In this document: positions 50,769 to 59,678 of the stretch, piece after piece
Position numbering within the stretch: position 1 is the stretch's first letter
Layout of the letters: each line of letters begins with the position of its first letter
NCBI GenBank assembly: GCA_900110595.1
Contig: FOEZ01000015.1
Coordinates: 31,643 to 95,642, forward strand
Direction: 5' to 3'
DNA from: Arthrobacter sp. OV608
GTDB lineage: Bacteria > Actinomycetota > Actinomycetes > Actinomycetales > Micrococcaceae
DNA: 64,000 nucleotides
The notes under the pieces: generated by a model
What the model was told of the DNA's origin: nothing
Databases searched by the model: none
The model's input: the letters and a program-made list of their open reading frames with translations, nothing else
Translations under genes and position numbers: made by a program

Positions 50769-51908
50769 ATGGCTGAAGTGGACATCAAAAAGGGCCTGGA
50801 CGGCGTCGTGGTGGATTACACGTCCGTCTCGAAGGTCAACCCGGACACCAACTCCCTGCTGTACAGGGGCTATCCTGTCCAGGAGCTCGCGGCCAGGTGC
50901 AGCTTCGAGGAGGTGGCCTACCTGCTCTGGAACGGCGAGCTGCCCAGCCAGGAGCAACTGACGGAGTTTACTGCACGCGAGCGGGCCGGGCGGGCCCTGG
51001 ATCCGGTGGTCAAGCAGGTGATCGATGCGCTGCCGGAGACGTCCCACCCCATGGATGTGTGCCGGACGGCGGCGTCGGTGATGGGCGCGCGGCACGCCCT
51101 GGCCGAGGATGCGTCCCGCGAAGCCAACATGACCAAAGCCATCGACCTGTTTGCTGCCATGCCGGCCGTCGTGGCGTACGACCAGCGGCGCCGGCACGGG
51201 CAGGGCGTCGTCGAGCCTCGTGAGGACCTTGGCTATTCGGCGAACTTCCTGTGGATGACGTTCGGCGAGGAACAGGTGCCGGAGGTGGTGGAGGCGTTCA
51301 ACGTGTCAATGATCCTCTATGCCGAGCACTCCTTTAACGCCTCCACGTTCACCGCCCGCGTCATCACTTCCACCCTCTCGGATCTCCATTCGGCGGTCAC
51401 CGGTGCCATTGGTGCCTTGAAAGGGCCGCTGCACGGCGGTGCGAACGAAGCCGTGATGCACACGTTCGACGAGATCGGCATCCGCCCGCAGGAGTCCCTT
51501 GAGGAAGCGGCGGCCCGGGCCAAGGCCTGGATGGAAAACGCGCTGGCGCAGAAGAAGAAAGTGATGGGGTTCGGCCACCGGGTCTACAAGCACGGCGACT
51601 CGCGGGTGCCCACCATGAAGGCCGCCCTGGACAAGATGATCGCCCACTACGGCCGCCCCGAACTCCTGGGCCTCTACAACGGCCTGGAGCAGGCCATGGA
51701 AGAGGCCAAAGCCATCAAGCCCAACCTCGACTACCCCGCCGGCCCCACTTACCACCTCATGGGATTCGACACAGCAACGTTTACTCCCCTGTTTGTGGCC
51801 AGCCGCATTACCGGGTGGACAGCACACATCATGGAGCAGTTGGACGCCAACTCCCTGATCCGCCCGCTGAGCGAGTACGTCGGCCCGGAGGAGCGGCACC
51901 TTCCGTAG
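50769..51908 (+). CDS. prpC: 2-methylcitrate synthase (citrate synthase family)
   Basis: Condenses propionyl-CoA with oxaloacetate to form 2-methylcitrate. The 379-residue citrate-synthase fold has AEVDIKKGLDGVVVDYTSVSKVNPDTNSLLYRGYPVQEL, the catalytic His segments GPLHGGANEAVM and VMGFGHRVYKHGDSRVP, and C-terminal RPLSEYVGPEER. Short, type II-like length and the RGYP(V/I) motif point to the methylcitrate or actinobacterial citrate synthase group; the prp context favours methylcitrate synthase. The ATG has GAAGGAG upstream. It is the last gene of gntR-prpDBC and ends before a long dyad. Confidence 0.92.
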   Translation: MAEVDIKKGLDGVVVDYTSVSKVNPDTNSLLYRGYPVQELAARCSFEEVAYLLWNGELPSQEQLTEFTARERAGRALDPVVKQVIDALPETSHPMDVCRTAASVMGARHALAEDASREANMTKAIDLFAAMPAVVAYDQRRRHGQGVVEPREDLGYSANFLWMTFGEEQVPEVVEAFNVSMILYAEHSFNASTFTARVITSTLSDLHSAVTGAIGALKGPLHGGANEAVMHTFDEIGIRPQESLEEAAARAKAWMENALAQKKKVMGFGHRVYKHGDSRVPTMKAALDKMIAHYGRPELLGLYNGLEQAMEEAKAIKPNLDYPAGPTYHLMGFDTATFTPLFVASRITGWTAHIMEQLDANSLIRPLSEYVGPEERHLP

Positions 51909-51930
51909 GGCGGGCTTTCACTGGAAGTAC

Positions 51931-51971
51931 GACGGCGGCGCGGGTCACCTTGAGGTGACCAGCCCGCCGTC
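51931..51971. terminator. Stem-loop terminator between prpC and the NUDIX gene
   Basis: Arms GACGGCGG...GGTCACCT and AGGTGACC...CCGCCGTC form an interrupted stem of about 16 bp with an internal bulge and a two-base turn. It lies 22 bases after the prpC stop, between convergent genes. There is no strong T-tract, so efficiency is uncertain. Confidence 0.6.
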
Positions 51972-52026
51972 GGCACTTAACGGTCGGGAGACGGCGGCTT
52001 GGGGCAGGAGGGTCAGGGCAGGAGGC

Positions 52027-52509
52027 TTAAGGCAGGAGGCTTTCCGAGGACGCAACACCTTCGTTGTCGCTGTCCATGGTGACCACGATGTTGACCCTGC
52101 CGCCTTCCAGGACCACGGGCAGCCAGTGATCGGCGTCCTGCCACATCCGGTCCACAGGGAGGGTATCCACGGGGAACCACCCGGGGAGGATCTCGTCGCT
52201 TTCCGCCGGTTCACCCTGCCAGGTCCGGGCAGTGAAGAGGCGCGTGTGCATGTCCCAGGCGGGACGGGCGGGGAAGACGAACTGCACCACGCCCGCGTCT
52301 GCGAGGTCTTCCTGCCGCACCACCACGCCGGTTTCCTCCAGGACCTCGCGGACCACGGCTTCGGCGTCAGTCTCGCCGGGTTCCACGTGCCCCCCGATGC
52401 CCACCACCTTGCCAAGGCCAAACCCGGTCCGTTTGAGTCCCAGCAGCACCTCCGGGCCCGAATCCCCGTCGCGGAGCAGGAAACAGAGAGTAACCCGTGC
52501 TGCAGTCAT
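52027..52509 (-). CDS. NUDIX hydrolase (8-oxo-dGTP diphosphatase-like)
   Basis: A 160-residue MutT-type pyrophosphohydrolase. The NUDIX box is GHVEPGETDAEAVVREVLEETGV, complete with the Arg-Glu and Glu-Glu metal ligands. The N-terminus MTAARVTLCFLLRDGDSGPEVLLGLKRTGFGLGKVVGIG resembles human MTH1-like oxidised purine triphosphatases (GFGxGK). The open frame goes up to 52800, but the ATG at 52509 gives a compact NUDIX domain. It is divergent from the membrane protein gene. Substrate (8-oxo-dGTP or 2-OH-dATP) is inferred from the family. Confidence 0.87.
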   Translation of the reverse strand: MTAARVTLCFLLRDGDSGPEVLLGLKRTGFGLGKVVGIGGHVEPGETDAEAVVREVLEETGVVVRQEDLADAGVVQFVFPARPAWDMHTRLFTARTWQGEPAESDEILPGWFPVDTLPVDRMWQDADHWLPVVLEGGRVNIVVTMDSDNEGVASSESLLP

Positions 52510-52585
52510 GCGCTCAAGCCTATGGGGTCCCGGAGTTGTCCGCGAGGAAGCGCCAGGGGGCGTCGGAATATGCCAAGCTCTACCT

Positions 52586-53275
52586 GTGACTCCCGAAACT
52601 GCCCACGGGATACGGCCGGCCCGCATCTCGGCCGTTGACGCCCGCCTGCCGGAGTGGCTGGTGCGCAATCCCTTGTACTGGGGCTGGGCGTGGGCCTGTT
52701 TCTGGACACTGCTGATCGTGGTGGACGAATTCGTGGACCTGGCCGGCTGGACTTGGTATCTGCTGGTGGCCGCGGGGGCACTGCCCTCGCTGCTCAGCAC
52801 CCTCGCCGTGCTCCACGTGACTCCCCGTCAGCAGGTGAAACCCGCCCGGGAATCGGTGCTGGGCCTGTTCTTCGTGCGTTTCCTGGCGCTGGTTGCCGCA
52901 TTTATGGTGTGGGCCATCTCGGTAGTGCTCAGTGCGTCCATCTCCACCACCATCCAGGCCCTGGCGGGTGATTCAGAGCGCGAAGTGACCGCCCTGGGTT
53001 TCAACCTGATGGCAGCCCTGGTCCCGCTGGTAGTGGCCGTTCTATGGCTGGCGTTTGTTGGCCGCTGCGCCTGGTTCCTGCGGCGGCTGCGCGGCTGGCG
53101 GCAGGTCCCCATGTTTTCGCGGGTACCGAAATCGTTCCTCCGTGGCCGCCCACGCCTGCGCCGGGTTGTGATTGGTTTGGCGCATCCGGGTCTGATGTTG
53201 CTGGCAGGCATGGGCACCTCCCTGTTGGCTTTCCTGCTGGGCCCGGTGGAACTGACCATCGAAGCGCTGCTCTAG
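52586..53275 (+). CDS. Hypothetical multi-pass membrane protein
   Basis: A 229-residue protein with five likely membrane segments (WGWAWACFWTLLIVVDEF, WYLLVAAGALPSLLSTLAVL, LGLFFVRFLALVAAFMVWAISVV, NLMAALVPLVVAVLWLAFVG, and LAHPGLMLLAGMGTSLLAFLLG) and basic loops (RRLRGWRQVPMFSRVPKSFLRGRPRLRR). The frame is open from 52232, but that part overlaps the divergent NUDIX gene; GTG 52586 (start VTPETAHGIRPARI) is the most likely start although no ribosome site is seen. No family recognised. Convergent with xerD. Confidence 0.65.
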   Translation: MTPETAHGIRPARISAVDARLPEWLVRNPLYWGWAWACFWTLLIVVDEFVDLAGWTWYLLVAAGALPSLLSTLAVLHVTPRQQVKPARESVLGLFFVRFLALVAAFMVWAISVVLSASISTTIQALAGDSEREVTALGFNLMAALVPLVVAVLWLAFVGRCAWFLRRLRGWRQVPMFSRVPKSFLRGRPRLRRVVIGLAHPGLMLLAGMGTSLLAFLLGPVELTIEALL

Positions 53276-53322
53276 GTGCTTGAAGCGCTGTACAACAAGG
53301 ACATCGCGGTCCCTGAGCTGCG

Positions 53323-54327
53323 TCAGCCCAGCGCCCGGGGGTGTGCCGCCGCGTAGATTTCCCGCAGTGTGTCTGCGGTGACCAGTGTGTACACCTGGGT
53401 GGTGGTTACTGAGGCGTGGCCCAGCAGTTCCTGGACCACCCGGACGTCCGCGCCGCCTTCGAGCAGGTGCGTGGCGAAGGAGTGCCGGAGTGTGTGCGGT
53501 GAGACGTCCTTGGTGATGTTGGCCTTCTCGGCGGCGGCCTTCAGGATGGTCCACGCACTCTGCCGGCTGATCCGGCCACCGCGCGCGTTCAGGAACAACG
53601 CCGGTGTGCCCTTGCCTTTGGCCGCCAGCAGGGGGCGGCCGCGGACGAGGTAGGCGTCCAGGGCCCTGGCTCCGTAGGACCCCAGCGGCACCAGCCGCTC
53701 CTTGGATCCCTTGCCGAAGAGCCGCACGATGGCCGGTCCGCTTTCCGCCTCTTGGAGGGAGATGTCATCCAGGTCCAGGCCAACGGCTTCGCTGATCCGG
53801 GCACCGGTGGAGTAGAGGAACTCCAGCAGGGCGCGGTCCCGCAGGCCTGTGGCGGTATCGGTGCCGGCCGCTTCCAGGATCCGGGTGACTTCGTCCACGC
53901 TGATGGCCTTCGGGAGCCGCTTCCCGGGCATTGGCGGGTGGACGTCGCTGGCGGGGTCGGTGGGTGTGAATCCTTCCAGGGCCCAGAACTTGTGCAGGCC
54001 CCGCACGGCCACCACGGTCCTGGCCGCGGACCGCACGCCCAGGGCGGTACCGCCGTCGGACCCGTCCGATAAAGCACGCACATATCCGGTGACGTGATGG
54101 CGCGTAATGTCCTCCGGCCGGCCGCAGCCTGCGGCGGCAAGGTACCTCGAGTAGCGGGCCAGGTCCCTGCGGTACGCCGCGAGGGTATTGGCGGCCAAAC
54201 CCCGCTCCACGCCCATGTGCTGGAGGTAGTCGGTGATGGCGCGGTTAATGGCGGTGGGGGCCGCTGCCGGCCGGGTCTCCGCCTCCCCAGCCGGGAGGGC
54301 TGTTTCAGCCGAAGGACCAGGGGCCAT
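53323..54327 (-). CDS. xerD: Tyrosine site-specific recombinase XerD
   Basis: Resolves chromosome dimers at dif with XerC. The 334-residue protein has an N-terminal SAM-like DNA-binding domain ([34 protein letters not shown]) and the catalytic domain with Arg in [15 protein letters not shown], the [15 protein letters not shown] His-Arg pair, [14 protein letters not shown] with the nucleophilic Tyr, and the C-terminal end found in XerD. An extension of about 25 residues, Ala/Glu/Pro-rich, precedes the domain. The ATG shares one base with the upstream NUDIX stop (TGATG). It is a chromosomal core gene here, not a phage integrase: no att-like repeats or cargo are present. Confidence 0.93.
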   Translation of the reverse strand: MAPGPSAETALPAGEAETRPAAAPTAINRAITDYLQHMGVERGLAANTLAAYRRDLARYSRYLAAAGCGRPEDITRHHVTGYVRALSDGSDGGTALGVRSAARTVVAVRGLHKFWALEGFTPTDPASDVHPPMPGKRLPKAISVDEVTRILEAAGTDTATGLRDRALLEFLYSTGARISEAVGLDLDDISLQEAESGPAIVRLFGKGSKERLVPLGSYGARALDAYLVRGRPLLAAKGKGTPALFLNARGGRISRQSAWTILKAAAEKANITKDVSPHTLRHSFATHLLEGGADVRVVQELLGHASVTTTQVYTLVTADTLREIYAAAHPRALG

Positions 54328-54986
54328 CAGCGCTGGCTGGGGTGCTCGGGCCAGGGCGCGTCCGCCGGCCGGAGTCCGGAAAATCCGTCAGCGCGAGCAG
54401 CCGCGGCGGCAAGGATTCCGACGACGGCGGACGGGTTGTGCAGGCGGCCGGCCAGCACGGACTCCACAGCGTCGTCCAGGTTGATCCAGTGGAACTCGAT
54501 CTCGGCTTCCTCGTCCGTCCGCTCGTGGCGCTCGTGGTGCGGAACCTCGTTGAGGTCACGGGCCAGGTAGATTCGAATGGCCTCGCTGGAGGAACCGGGT
54601 GAATTGAAGACGTCGGCCAGGACGTTCCAGGTGCCGGCGGCGAGGTCCGCCTCTTCGGCGAGTTCGCGGGCCGCGCCCACCTGGAATTCCTCGCCCTCCA
54701 CGTCCAGCAGCCCGGCCGGGATCTCCCACAGATCCATGCCCACGGGGTGCCGGTACTGCTTGAGGAGGAGGATCTCGCCGTCGCTGTTCATGGGCAGGAT
54801 GGCAACGGCGCCGGGGTGGTCAATGTAGTCCCTGGTGAGTGCCTCGCCGCTGTCCTGCAGCTGGAAGGTGTCGCTGACTACATCCCAGATCCTGCCTTCG
54901 TACACCTTCTCGGTAGACAAAAGACGGCGCGGGCTCGGTGCATCCGAAACCTTTACTACGTGGGTGGCTTCGTGTGTACCGGGCAT
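54327..54986 (-). CDS. NUDIX hydrolase (ADP-ribose pyrophosphatase-like)
   Basis: A 219-residue NUDIX protein with the ADP-ribose pyrophosphatase arrangement: [46 protein letters not shown], then the NUDIX box with [18 protein letters not shown], and [14 protein letters not shown]. The glycine that normally follows the last Glu pair is Asp (EEADL). Likely hydrolyses ADP-ribose or related sugar nucleotides. It lies between pyrG and xerD, the same place as Rv1700 in mycobacteria. The start may be at 54986 or slightly downstream. Confidence 0.9.
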   Translation of the reverse strand: MPGTHEATHVVKVSDAPSPRRLLSTEKVYEGRIWDVVSDTFQLQDSGEALTRDYIDHPGAVAILPMNSDGEILLLKQYRHPVGMDLWEIPAGLLDVEGEEFQVGAARELAEEADLAAGTWNVLADVFNSPGSSSEAIRIYLARDLNEVPHHERHERTDEEAEIEFHWINLDDAVESVLAGRLHNPSAVVGILAAAAARADGFSGLRPADAPWPEHPSQR

Positions 54987-55012
54987 CGCGCCGTCCTTTA
55001 CGTCGTGCTGAA

Positions 55013-56782
55013 CTACTTAGCGGCTACCGTACCGGACGGCGCGGCCTCGGCAGCGCCGGCACCCGGGGCGGCGGCCGTGTCGGCGCCCTCCTGGTGGTCC
55101 AGTGCTGCCTTCACCAGGCCGGCAAACAGCGGGTGCGGCCGGGTGGGGCGGGAGCTCAGTTCGGGGTGCGCCTGGGTGGCCACGTAGTACGGGTGGACCT
55201 CGGCGGGCAGCTCAACGAACTCCACAAGCTTGCCGTCCGGAGACGTGCCCGAGAAGACGAGCCCTTCGGCCGCAATCTGGTCGCGGTACTTGTTGTTCAC
55301 CTCGTAGCGGTGGCGGTGGCGTTCGCTGACTATGGTCTTGCCGTAGGTTTCGGCGATGACCGAACCGGCGTCGAGCTTGGCTTCGTACAGGCCCAGGCGC
55401 ATGGTGCCGCCCAGGTCGCCACGGCCCTCGACAAACTCCAGCTGCTCTTCCATGGTGGCGATGACGGGGTACTTGGAATCCGGCTCGAATTCGCTGGAGG
55501 ACGCGCCTTCCATCCCCACCACGTTGCGGGCGTACTCGATGACCATGCACTGCAGCCCCAGGCAGAGGCCCAGGACCGGCAGCTTGGTTTCGCGGGCGAA
55601 CTTCAGCGCGCCCAGCTTGCCCTCGAGCCCGCGGATGCCGAAGCCGCCCGGGACGCAGATGGCGTTGACGCCGTCGAGTGCCTTAATCGCGCCCTCGAGG
55701 GTTTCGCATTCGTCCGAGGGGACCCAGCGGATCTTGACCTTGGTGTCATTGGCGAACCCGCCGGCGCGCAGTGCCTCAGTGACCGAGAGGTAGGCGTCCG
55801 GCAGGTCGATGTACTTGCCAACGAGCGCTATTTCCACGTGGTGCTTGGGGTTGTGGACGGCTTCGAGGAGCTTGTCCCAGCTGGTCCAGTCCACATCCTT
55901 GAAGGGGAGGTCCAGGGCGCGCACGATGTAGGAGTCCAGGCCCTGGGTGTGCAGGGTCTTGGGGATGTCGTAGATGCTGGGAGCATCGGCGGCATTGACC
56001 ACGGCGTCGATGTCGACGTCGCACATCCGGCCGATCTTTTCGCGCATCGCCTCGGGCACTTCGCGGTCCGAGCGGATGACGATCGCTTCGGGCTGGATGC
56101 CGATGGAGCGCAGTGCGGCGACCGAGTGCTGCGTGGGCTTGGTCTTCAGCTCCTGGGACGGCCCGATGTACGGAACCAGCGAGACGTGCAGGAAGAAGAC
56201 GTTGGTCCGGCCGATGTCCTGGCGGACCTGGCGGGCCGATTCGAGGAACGGCTGGGATTCGATGTCGCCAACAGTGCCGCCGATTTCGGTGATGATGACG
56301 TCCGGGGCGTTCTTGCCTTCGGCGGGCAGGCGCATGCGGCGCTTGATCTCATCGGTGATGTGCGGGATGACCTGCACGGTGTCGCCGAGGTATTCGCCGC
56401 GGCGTTCCTTCGCGATAACCGTGGAGTACACCTGGCCGGTGGTCACGTTGGCCGAGCCTTCGAGGTTTTCGTCGAGGAAGCGCTCGTAGTGTCCGATGTC
56501 CAGGTCCGTCTCGGCGCCGTCGTCCGTGACGAAGACTTCGCCGTGCTGGAAGGGGTTCATCGTGCCCGGATCCACATTGAGGTAGGGATCGAGCTTCTGC
56601 ATAGTTACAGACAGGCCGCGTGCCCGCAGCAGATGACCGAGGCTCGATGCCGTCAGTCCCTTACCGAGCGAGGACGCCACACCACCGGTTACGAAGATGT
56701 GTTTGGTCGTCTTGGACGAGCCCGGGAACCGGGAATTTACACGGGAATTTGATCGCTGCACCACGGAATTCGAGCCTATCAT
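55013..56782 (-). CDS. pyrG: CTP synthase
   Basis: Makes CTP from UTP with glutamine and ATP. The synthetase domain begins [31 protein letters not shown] with the P-loop, followed by [38 protein letters not shown] and the UTP/CTP-binding [11 protein letters not shown]. The glutaminase domain has GGFGIRG, nucleophile Cys in [17 protein letters not shown] and His-Pro-Glu near the end ([12 protein letters not shown]). Start is ambiguous: ATG 56782 has GGAAGG nine bases upstream (589 residues), while a GTG pair at 56764-56759 follows a TAGGCT by eight bases and could be leaderless. The C-terminal 30 residues are low complexity. Confidence 0.95.
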   Translation of the reverse strand: MIGSNSVVQRSNSRVNSRFPGSSKTTKHIFVTGGVASSLGKGLTASSLGHLLRARGLSVTMQKLDPYLNVDPGTMNPFQHGEVFVTDDGAETDLDIGHYERFLDENLEGSANVTTGQVYSTVIAKERRGEYLGDTVQVIPHITDEIKRRMRLPAEGKNAPDVIITEIGGTVGDIESQPFLESARQVRQDIGRTNVFFLHVSLVPYIGPSQELKTKPTQHSVAALRSIGIQPEAIVIRSDREVPEAMREKIGRMCDVDIDAVVNAADAPSIYDIPKTLHTQGLDSYIVRALDLPFKDVDWTSWDKLLEAVHNPKHHVEIALVGKYIDLPDAYLSVTEALRAGGFANDTKVKIRWVPSDECETLEGAIKALDGVNAICVPGGFGIRGLEGKLGALKFARETKLPVLGLCLGLQCMVIEYARNVVGMEGASSSEFEPDSKYPVIATMEEQLEFVEGRGDLGGTMRLGLYEAKLDAGSVIAETYGKTIVSERHRHRYEVNNKYRDQIAAEGLVFSGTSPDGKLVEFVELPAEVHPYYVATQAHPELSSRPTRPHPLFAGLVKAALDHQEGADTAAAPGAGAAEAAPSGTVAAK

Positions 56783-56896
56783 CAAATGAGCCTTCCACGG
56801 GTCCGGGTAACTGTTTCCCCAAATGATCAAGTCTGCTGGTCCGGCCGTCCGGGAGGCAAGGGGCAGCCCGTTGTCCGGATGCCTCAGCGGGCCGTG

Positions 56897-58636
56897 TCAG
56901 GCCCGCTGTGGCAGCAGTTTCGCGTCGTCCAGCAGCTCCTGCGCGTGCGCCTGCGCGGACTCGGAGTCCTCCTGGCCGGCCAGCATGCGGGCCAGTTCGC
57001 GGACGCGCTCAGGGCCGTCGAGGAGGCGGACATCACTCGAGGTGAACCCGGTGGCTGTTTTGCCGTCGGCGCCCCTGACTGACGTTTTGGTGACGGTGAT
57101 GTGCTGGTCGGCGAAGGCTGCAACCTGGGGCAAGTGCGTGACCACCAGCACCTGCACGTGCCGGGCCAGCATGGCCAGGCGGCGGCCAATCTCGACGGCG
57201 GCACGGCCGCCAACCCCCGCATCCACTTCGTCAAAGACAAAGGTGGGAACGGGATCCACGGCGGCCAGCACCACTTCGATGGCCAGCATGACCCGTGAGA
57301 GTTCACCGCCGGACGCCCCTTTGCCCAGCGGCCGGGCCGGGGCGCCAGAGTGCGGCTGGAGCAGGAAGCTGATCTCGTCCGCGCCGTGCGGTCCCAGCTG
57401 GCCTGTGGGCTCGAGGTTGATCACCAGGGTGGCGTCGGCCATGGCCAGTGCCTTCAGCTCGGCACTGACGCGGGCCGAAAGGTCCTTGGCGGCCTTGGTC
57501 CTGATCTTGCTGATGGCAGACGCCTTCTTCTGCAGGTCCGCCTCCGCCTTTGCCACCTCCGCGTCCAGCGTTTCGATCCGGGTTGAATCGTCCTGCAGTT
57601 CATCGAAGCGCACCCGGGCATTCTCCGCCCACTCAAGCACTTCGTCGATGGACGGGGCGTACTTGCGGATCAGCTTGGCAAGGACGGCCCGCCGCTCCTC
57701 GATTTCGGCCAGGCGTTCCGGCCCCTCCGTGTCCAGGCTGGCCTGGTAGCTGGCGAGGTCGGTAGCGATATCGTTCAGGAGGAAGCCCACTTCGGCCAGC
57801 CGGGCTGCCGCGGAACCGAGTTCGGCGTCATGCTCTGCCACATGCTCCAGCGTCCGCTTGGCGGCGTCCACCAGCGTGGTGGCGTCACCTGCTTCACCGA
57901 AGTCTTCCGCAATCAGCGCCTGGTGGGCCGTGCTCGCCGCAATCCGCAGCTCCTCCACATTGGCCAGCTTTACCGCCTCCGCCTTCAGGAGCTCGTCCTC
58001 CCCCGGCTGCGGATCCACCTCGTCGATTTCCGCGAGGGCAGCCTCCAGGGATTCTGCTTCCCGGAGCCGGTCCCGGGCAGCGCTGCGCAGGGTGTCCAGC
58101 TCGGCCTGGCTCGCCTTCCAGTGGTTGTACAGCTCCTGGTAGGCGAACAGCGGACCCGCCAGGGCGTCGCCTGCGAACTTGTCCAGCGCACCCCGCTGTG
58201 CCAGGGCACCCTTGAGCCGGATCTGGTCCGACTGGCCGTGCACCACCACCAAGGTTTCGCCGATCTCGGCGAGGACACCTACAGGGGCGGCCCGGCCGCC
58301 CAGGAACGCACGGCTGCGTCCGTCCGCACCCAGGCGGCGGGCAAGGATCAGCTCCGCGCCGCCGTCGAACTCTTCAGCCTCCGCACCTGCCTCCAGGGCA
58401 CGCTGAATGGCTGGATGGCCGGCGTCGAGCTTCAGCACTGCCTCGGCAGTTGCACTCTTGGCGCCGCTCCGGACGGCACCGGCATCAGAGCGGGCGCCCA
58501 GGAGAAGGCCGACGGCGGTGACCACCATGGTTTTGCCGGCGCCGGTCTCGCCGGTCACCACGCTCAGCCCGGGGCCCAGCGGCAATGTTGCGTCGGTGAT
58601 GACGCCCAGATCGCGGATTCTCAGTTCTTCAAGCAT
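56897..58636 (-). CDS. recN: DNA repair ATPase RecN
   Basis: SMC-like protein for double-strand break repair. A 579-residue chain with Walker A at residues 29-36 (GETGAGKT), an extended central coiled coil (about 150-370, many Leu/Ala/Glu heptads), the signature GASGGELSRVMLAIEVVLAA and Walker B VPTFVFDEVDAGVGGRAAVEIGRRL. ATG 58636 begins three bases after the nadK stop. Order tlyA-nadK-recN matches mycobacteria, but pyrG follows directly, without the steA and mctB genes that lie between recN and pyrG in Mycobacterium tuberculosis. Confidence 0.95.
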   Translation of the reverse strand: MLEELRIRDLGVITDATLPLGPGLSVVTGETGAGKTMVVTAVGLLLGARSDAGAVRSGAKSATAEAVLKLDAGHPAIQRALEAGAEAEEFDGGAELILARRLGADGRSRAFLGGRAAPVGVLAEIGETLVVVHGQSDQIRLKGALAQRGALDKFAGDALAGPLFAYQELYNHWKASQAELDTLRSAARDRLREAESLEAALAEIDEVDPQPGEDELLKAEAVKLANVEELRIAASTAHQALIAEDFGEAGDATTLVDAAKRTLEHVAEHDAELGSAAARLAEVGFLLNDIATDLASYQASLDTEGPERLAEIEERRAVLAKLIRKYAPSIDEVLEWAENARVRFDELQDDSTRIETLDAEVAKAEADLQKKASAISKIRTKAAKDLSARVSAELKALAMADATLVINLEPTGQLGPHGADEISFLLQPHSGAPARPLGKGASGGELSRVMLAIEVVLAAVDPVPTFVFDEVDAGVGGRAAVEIGRRLAMLARHVQVLVVTHLPQVAAFADQHITVTKTSVRGADGKTATGFTSSDVRLLDGPERVRELARMLAGQEDSESAQAHAQELLDDAKLLPQRA

Positions 58637-58639
58637 GGT

Positions 58640-59665
58640 TCACTTTGCGGTTGAGGGATCGGGATCGATGTCCGGCTGCCCGCTGCCCGGCACCTGCAGC
58701 GGCGGCATTGGACGGGGCGTCCGGACGATGGGAATGGGGCCGGTATGGATTGCGTCAGCCTTGGGGACAGGGCCGCGCCAGCCGTGGATGGGCAGTTCGA
58801 ACTTGCGCACCAGCCGGGCCGAGAAGGGTGTCTGATGGGTACGGGCCAACCTGACGGGGGTGGCTGATTTGGTAACCTCCACGCGGGCGCCAGGGGGCAG
58901 GTCCACCGAGCGCCGCCCGTCACACCAGAGGACTCCCTGGGCATCTGTCCGGCCCAGGACTTCCACGGCAAGGCGTGAGCGCGGGGAGACTACCAGCGGC
59001 TTGGCGAAGAGCGCATGGGCGCTGATGGGGACGATGACCAGGGCCTCCACCTCCGGCCAGACCACCGGTCCGCCGGCGGAAAACGCGTAGGCGGTGGAGC
59101 CGGTGGGGGTGGCCAGCACGATGCCGTCGCAGCCGAAGGTGGTCAGCGGGCGCTGGTCCACCTCGGTGACCACCTCGAGCATGCGTTCCCGGTTGGCCTT
59201 TTCGATCGCTGCCTCGTTCAGCGCCCAGGTGTGCCAGATCTTCTGTCCCCGGACCCAGACCTGGACGTCGATGGTCATGCGCTCTTCCACCGTGTACTCG
59301 CGGCTGGCGATCCATTCAACGGTCTGGGCGAGGTCTGCCCGTTCGCTCTCGGCAAGGAAGCCCACATGGCCCAGGTTCACGCCCAGCAGGGGCACGTCCA
59401 CTTCACGGACCAGCTCTGCCGCGCGGAGGATGGTGCCGTCACCGCCCAGGACCATCACCAGTTCGACGTCGGGCAATTGGACGTGGTCATGGAGCACTTC
59501 CACGGGCTGGGCCAGGTGACCAAAGAAGCGTTCCATGTCCGCCAGTTCGGAGTCCTGCATCACCGGGACAATGCCGGAGGCGTGCAGCAAGGCGCAGGCC
59601 TCCCAGGCGGCCTTCAGTGATTCCTCGCGGCCGGTGTGGGCGAGGACCAATACGCGCCTGCTCAT
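58640..59665 (-). CDS. nadK: NAD kinase
   Basis: Phosphorylates NAD to NADP using ATP or polyphosphate. The 341-residue protein has the conserved GGDGTILRAAEL (GGDG at 74-77), GVNLGHVGFLAES, the NE/D-type nucleotide loop WALNEAAIEKANR and DGIVLATPTGSTAYAFSAGGPVVWPEVEALVIVPISAHALFAKPLVVSPRS. A Pro-rich C-terminal tail (about 40 residues) extends beyond the usual end. It is 13 bases downstream of tlyA. Confidence 0.95.
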   Translation of the reverse strand: MSRRVLVLAHTGREESLKAAWEACALLHASGIVPVMQDSELADMERFFGHLAQPVEVLHDHVQLPDVELVMVLGGDGTILRAAELVREVDVPLLGVNLGHVGFLAESERADLAQTVEWIASREYTVEERMTIDVQVWVRGQKIWHTWALNEAAIEKANRERMLEVVTEVDQRPLTTFGCDGIVLATPTGSTAYAFSAGGPVVWPEVEALVIVPISAHALFAKPLVVSPRSRLAVEVLGRTDAQGVLWCDGRRSVDLPPGARVEVTKSATPVRLARTHQTPFSARLVRKFELPIHGWRGPVPKADAIHTGPIPIVRTPRPMPPLQVPGSGQPDIDPDPSTAK

Positions 59666-59678
59666 CAGGTTCCGCTCT

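Noticed and set aside
48252-51197. A 981-residue open frame on the minus strand opposite prpD, prpB and prpC
   Set aside because: It is antisense to three well-supported genes; the translation is Gly/Val/His/Asp-biased without motifs. Long antisense frames arise from GC-rich third codon positions.
53323-54327. XerD as a phage or island integrase
   Set aside because: It has the XerD length and motifs, lies in the conserved pyrG-NUDIX-xerD order, and no attachment repeats or cargo genes are present.
54938-56752. A 604-residue plus-strand frame opposite pyrG
   Set aside because: Shadow of CTP synthase; it contains no known motifs and no ribosome site at its start.
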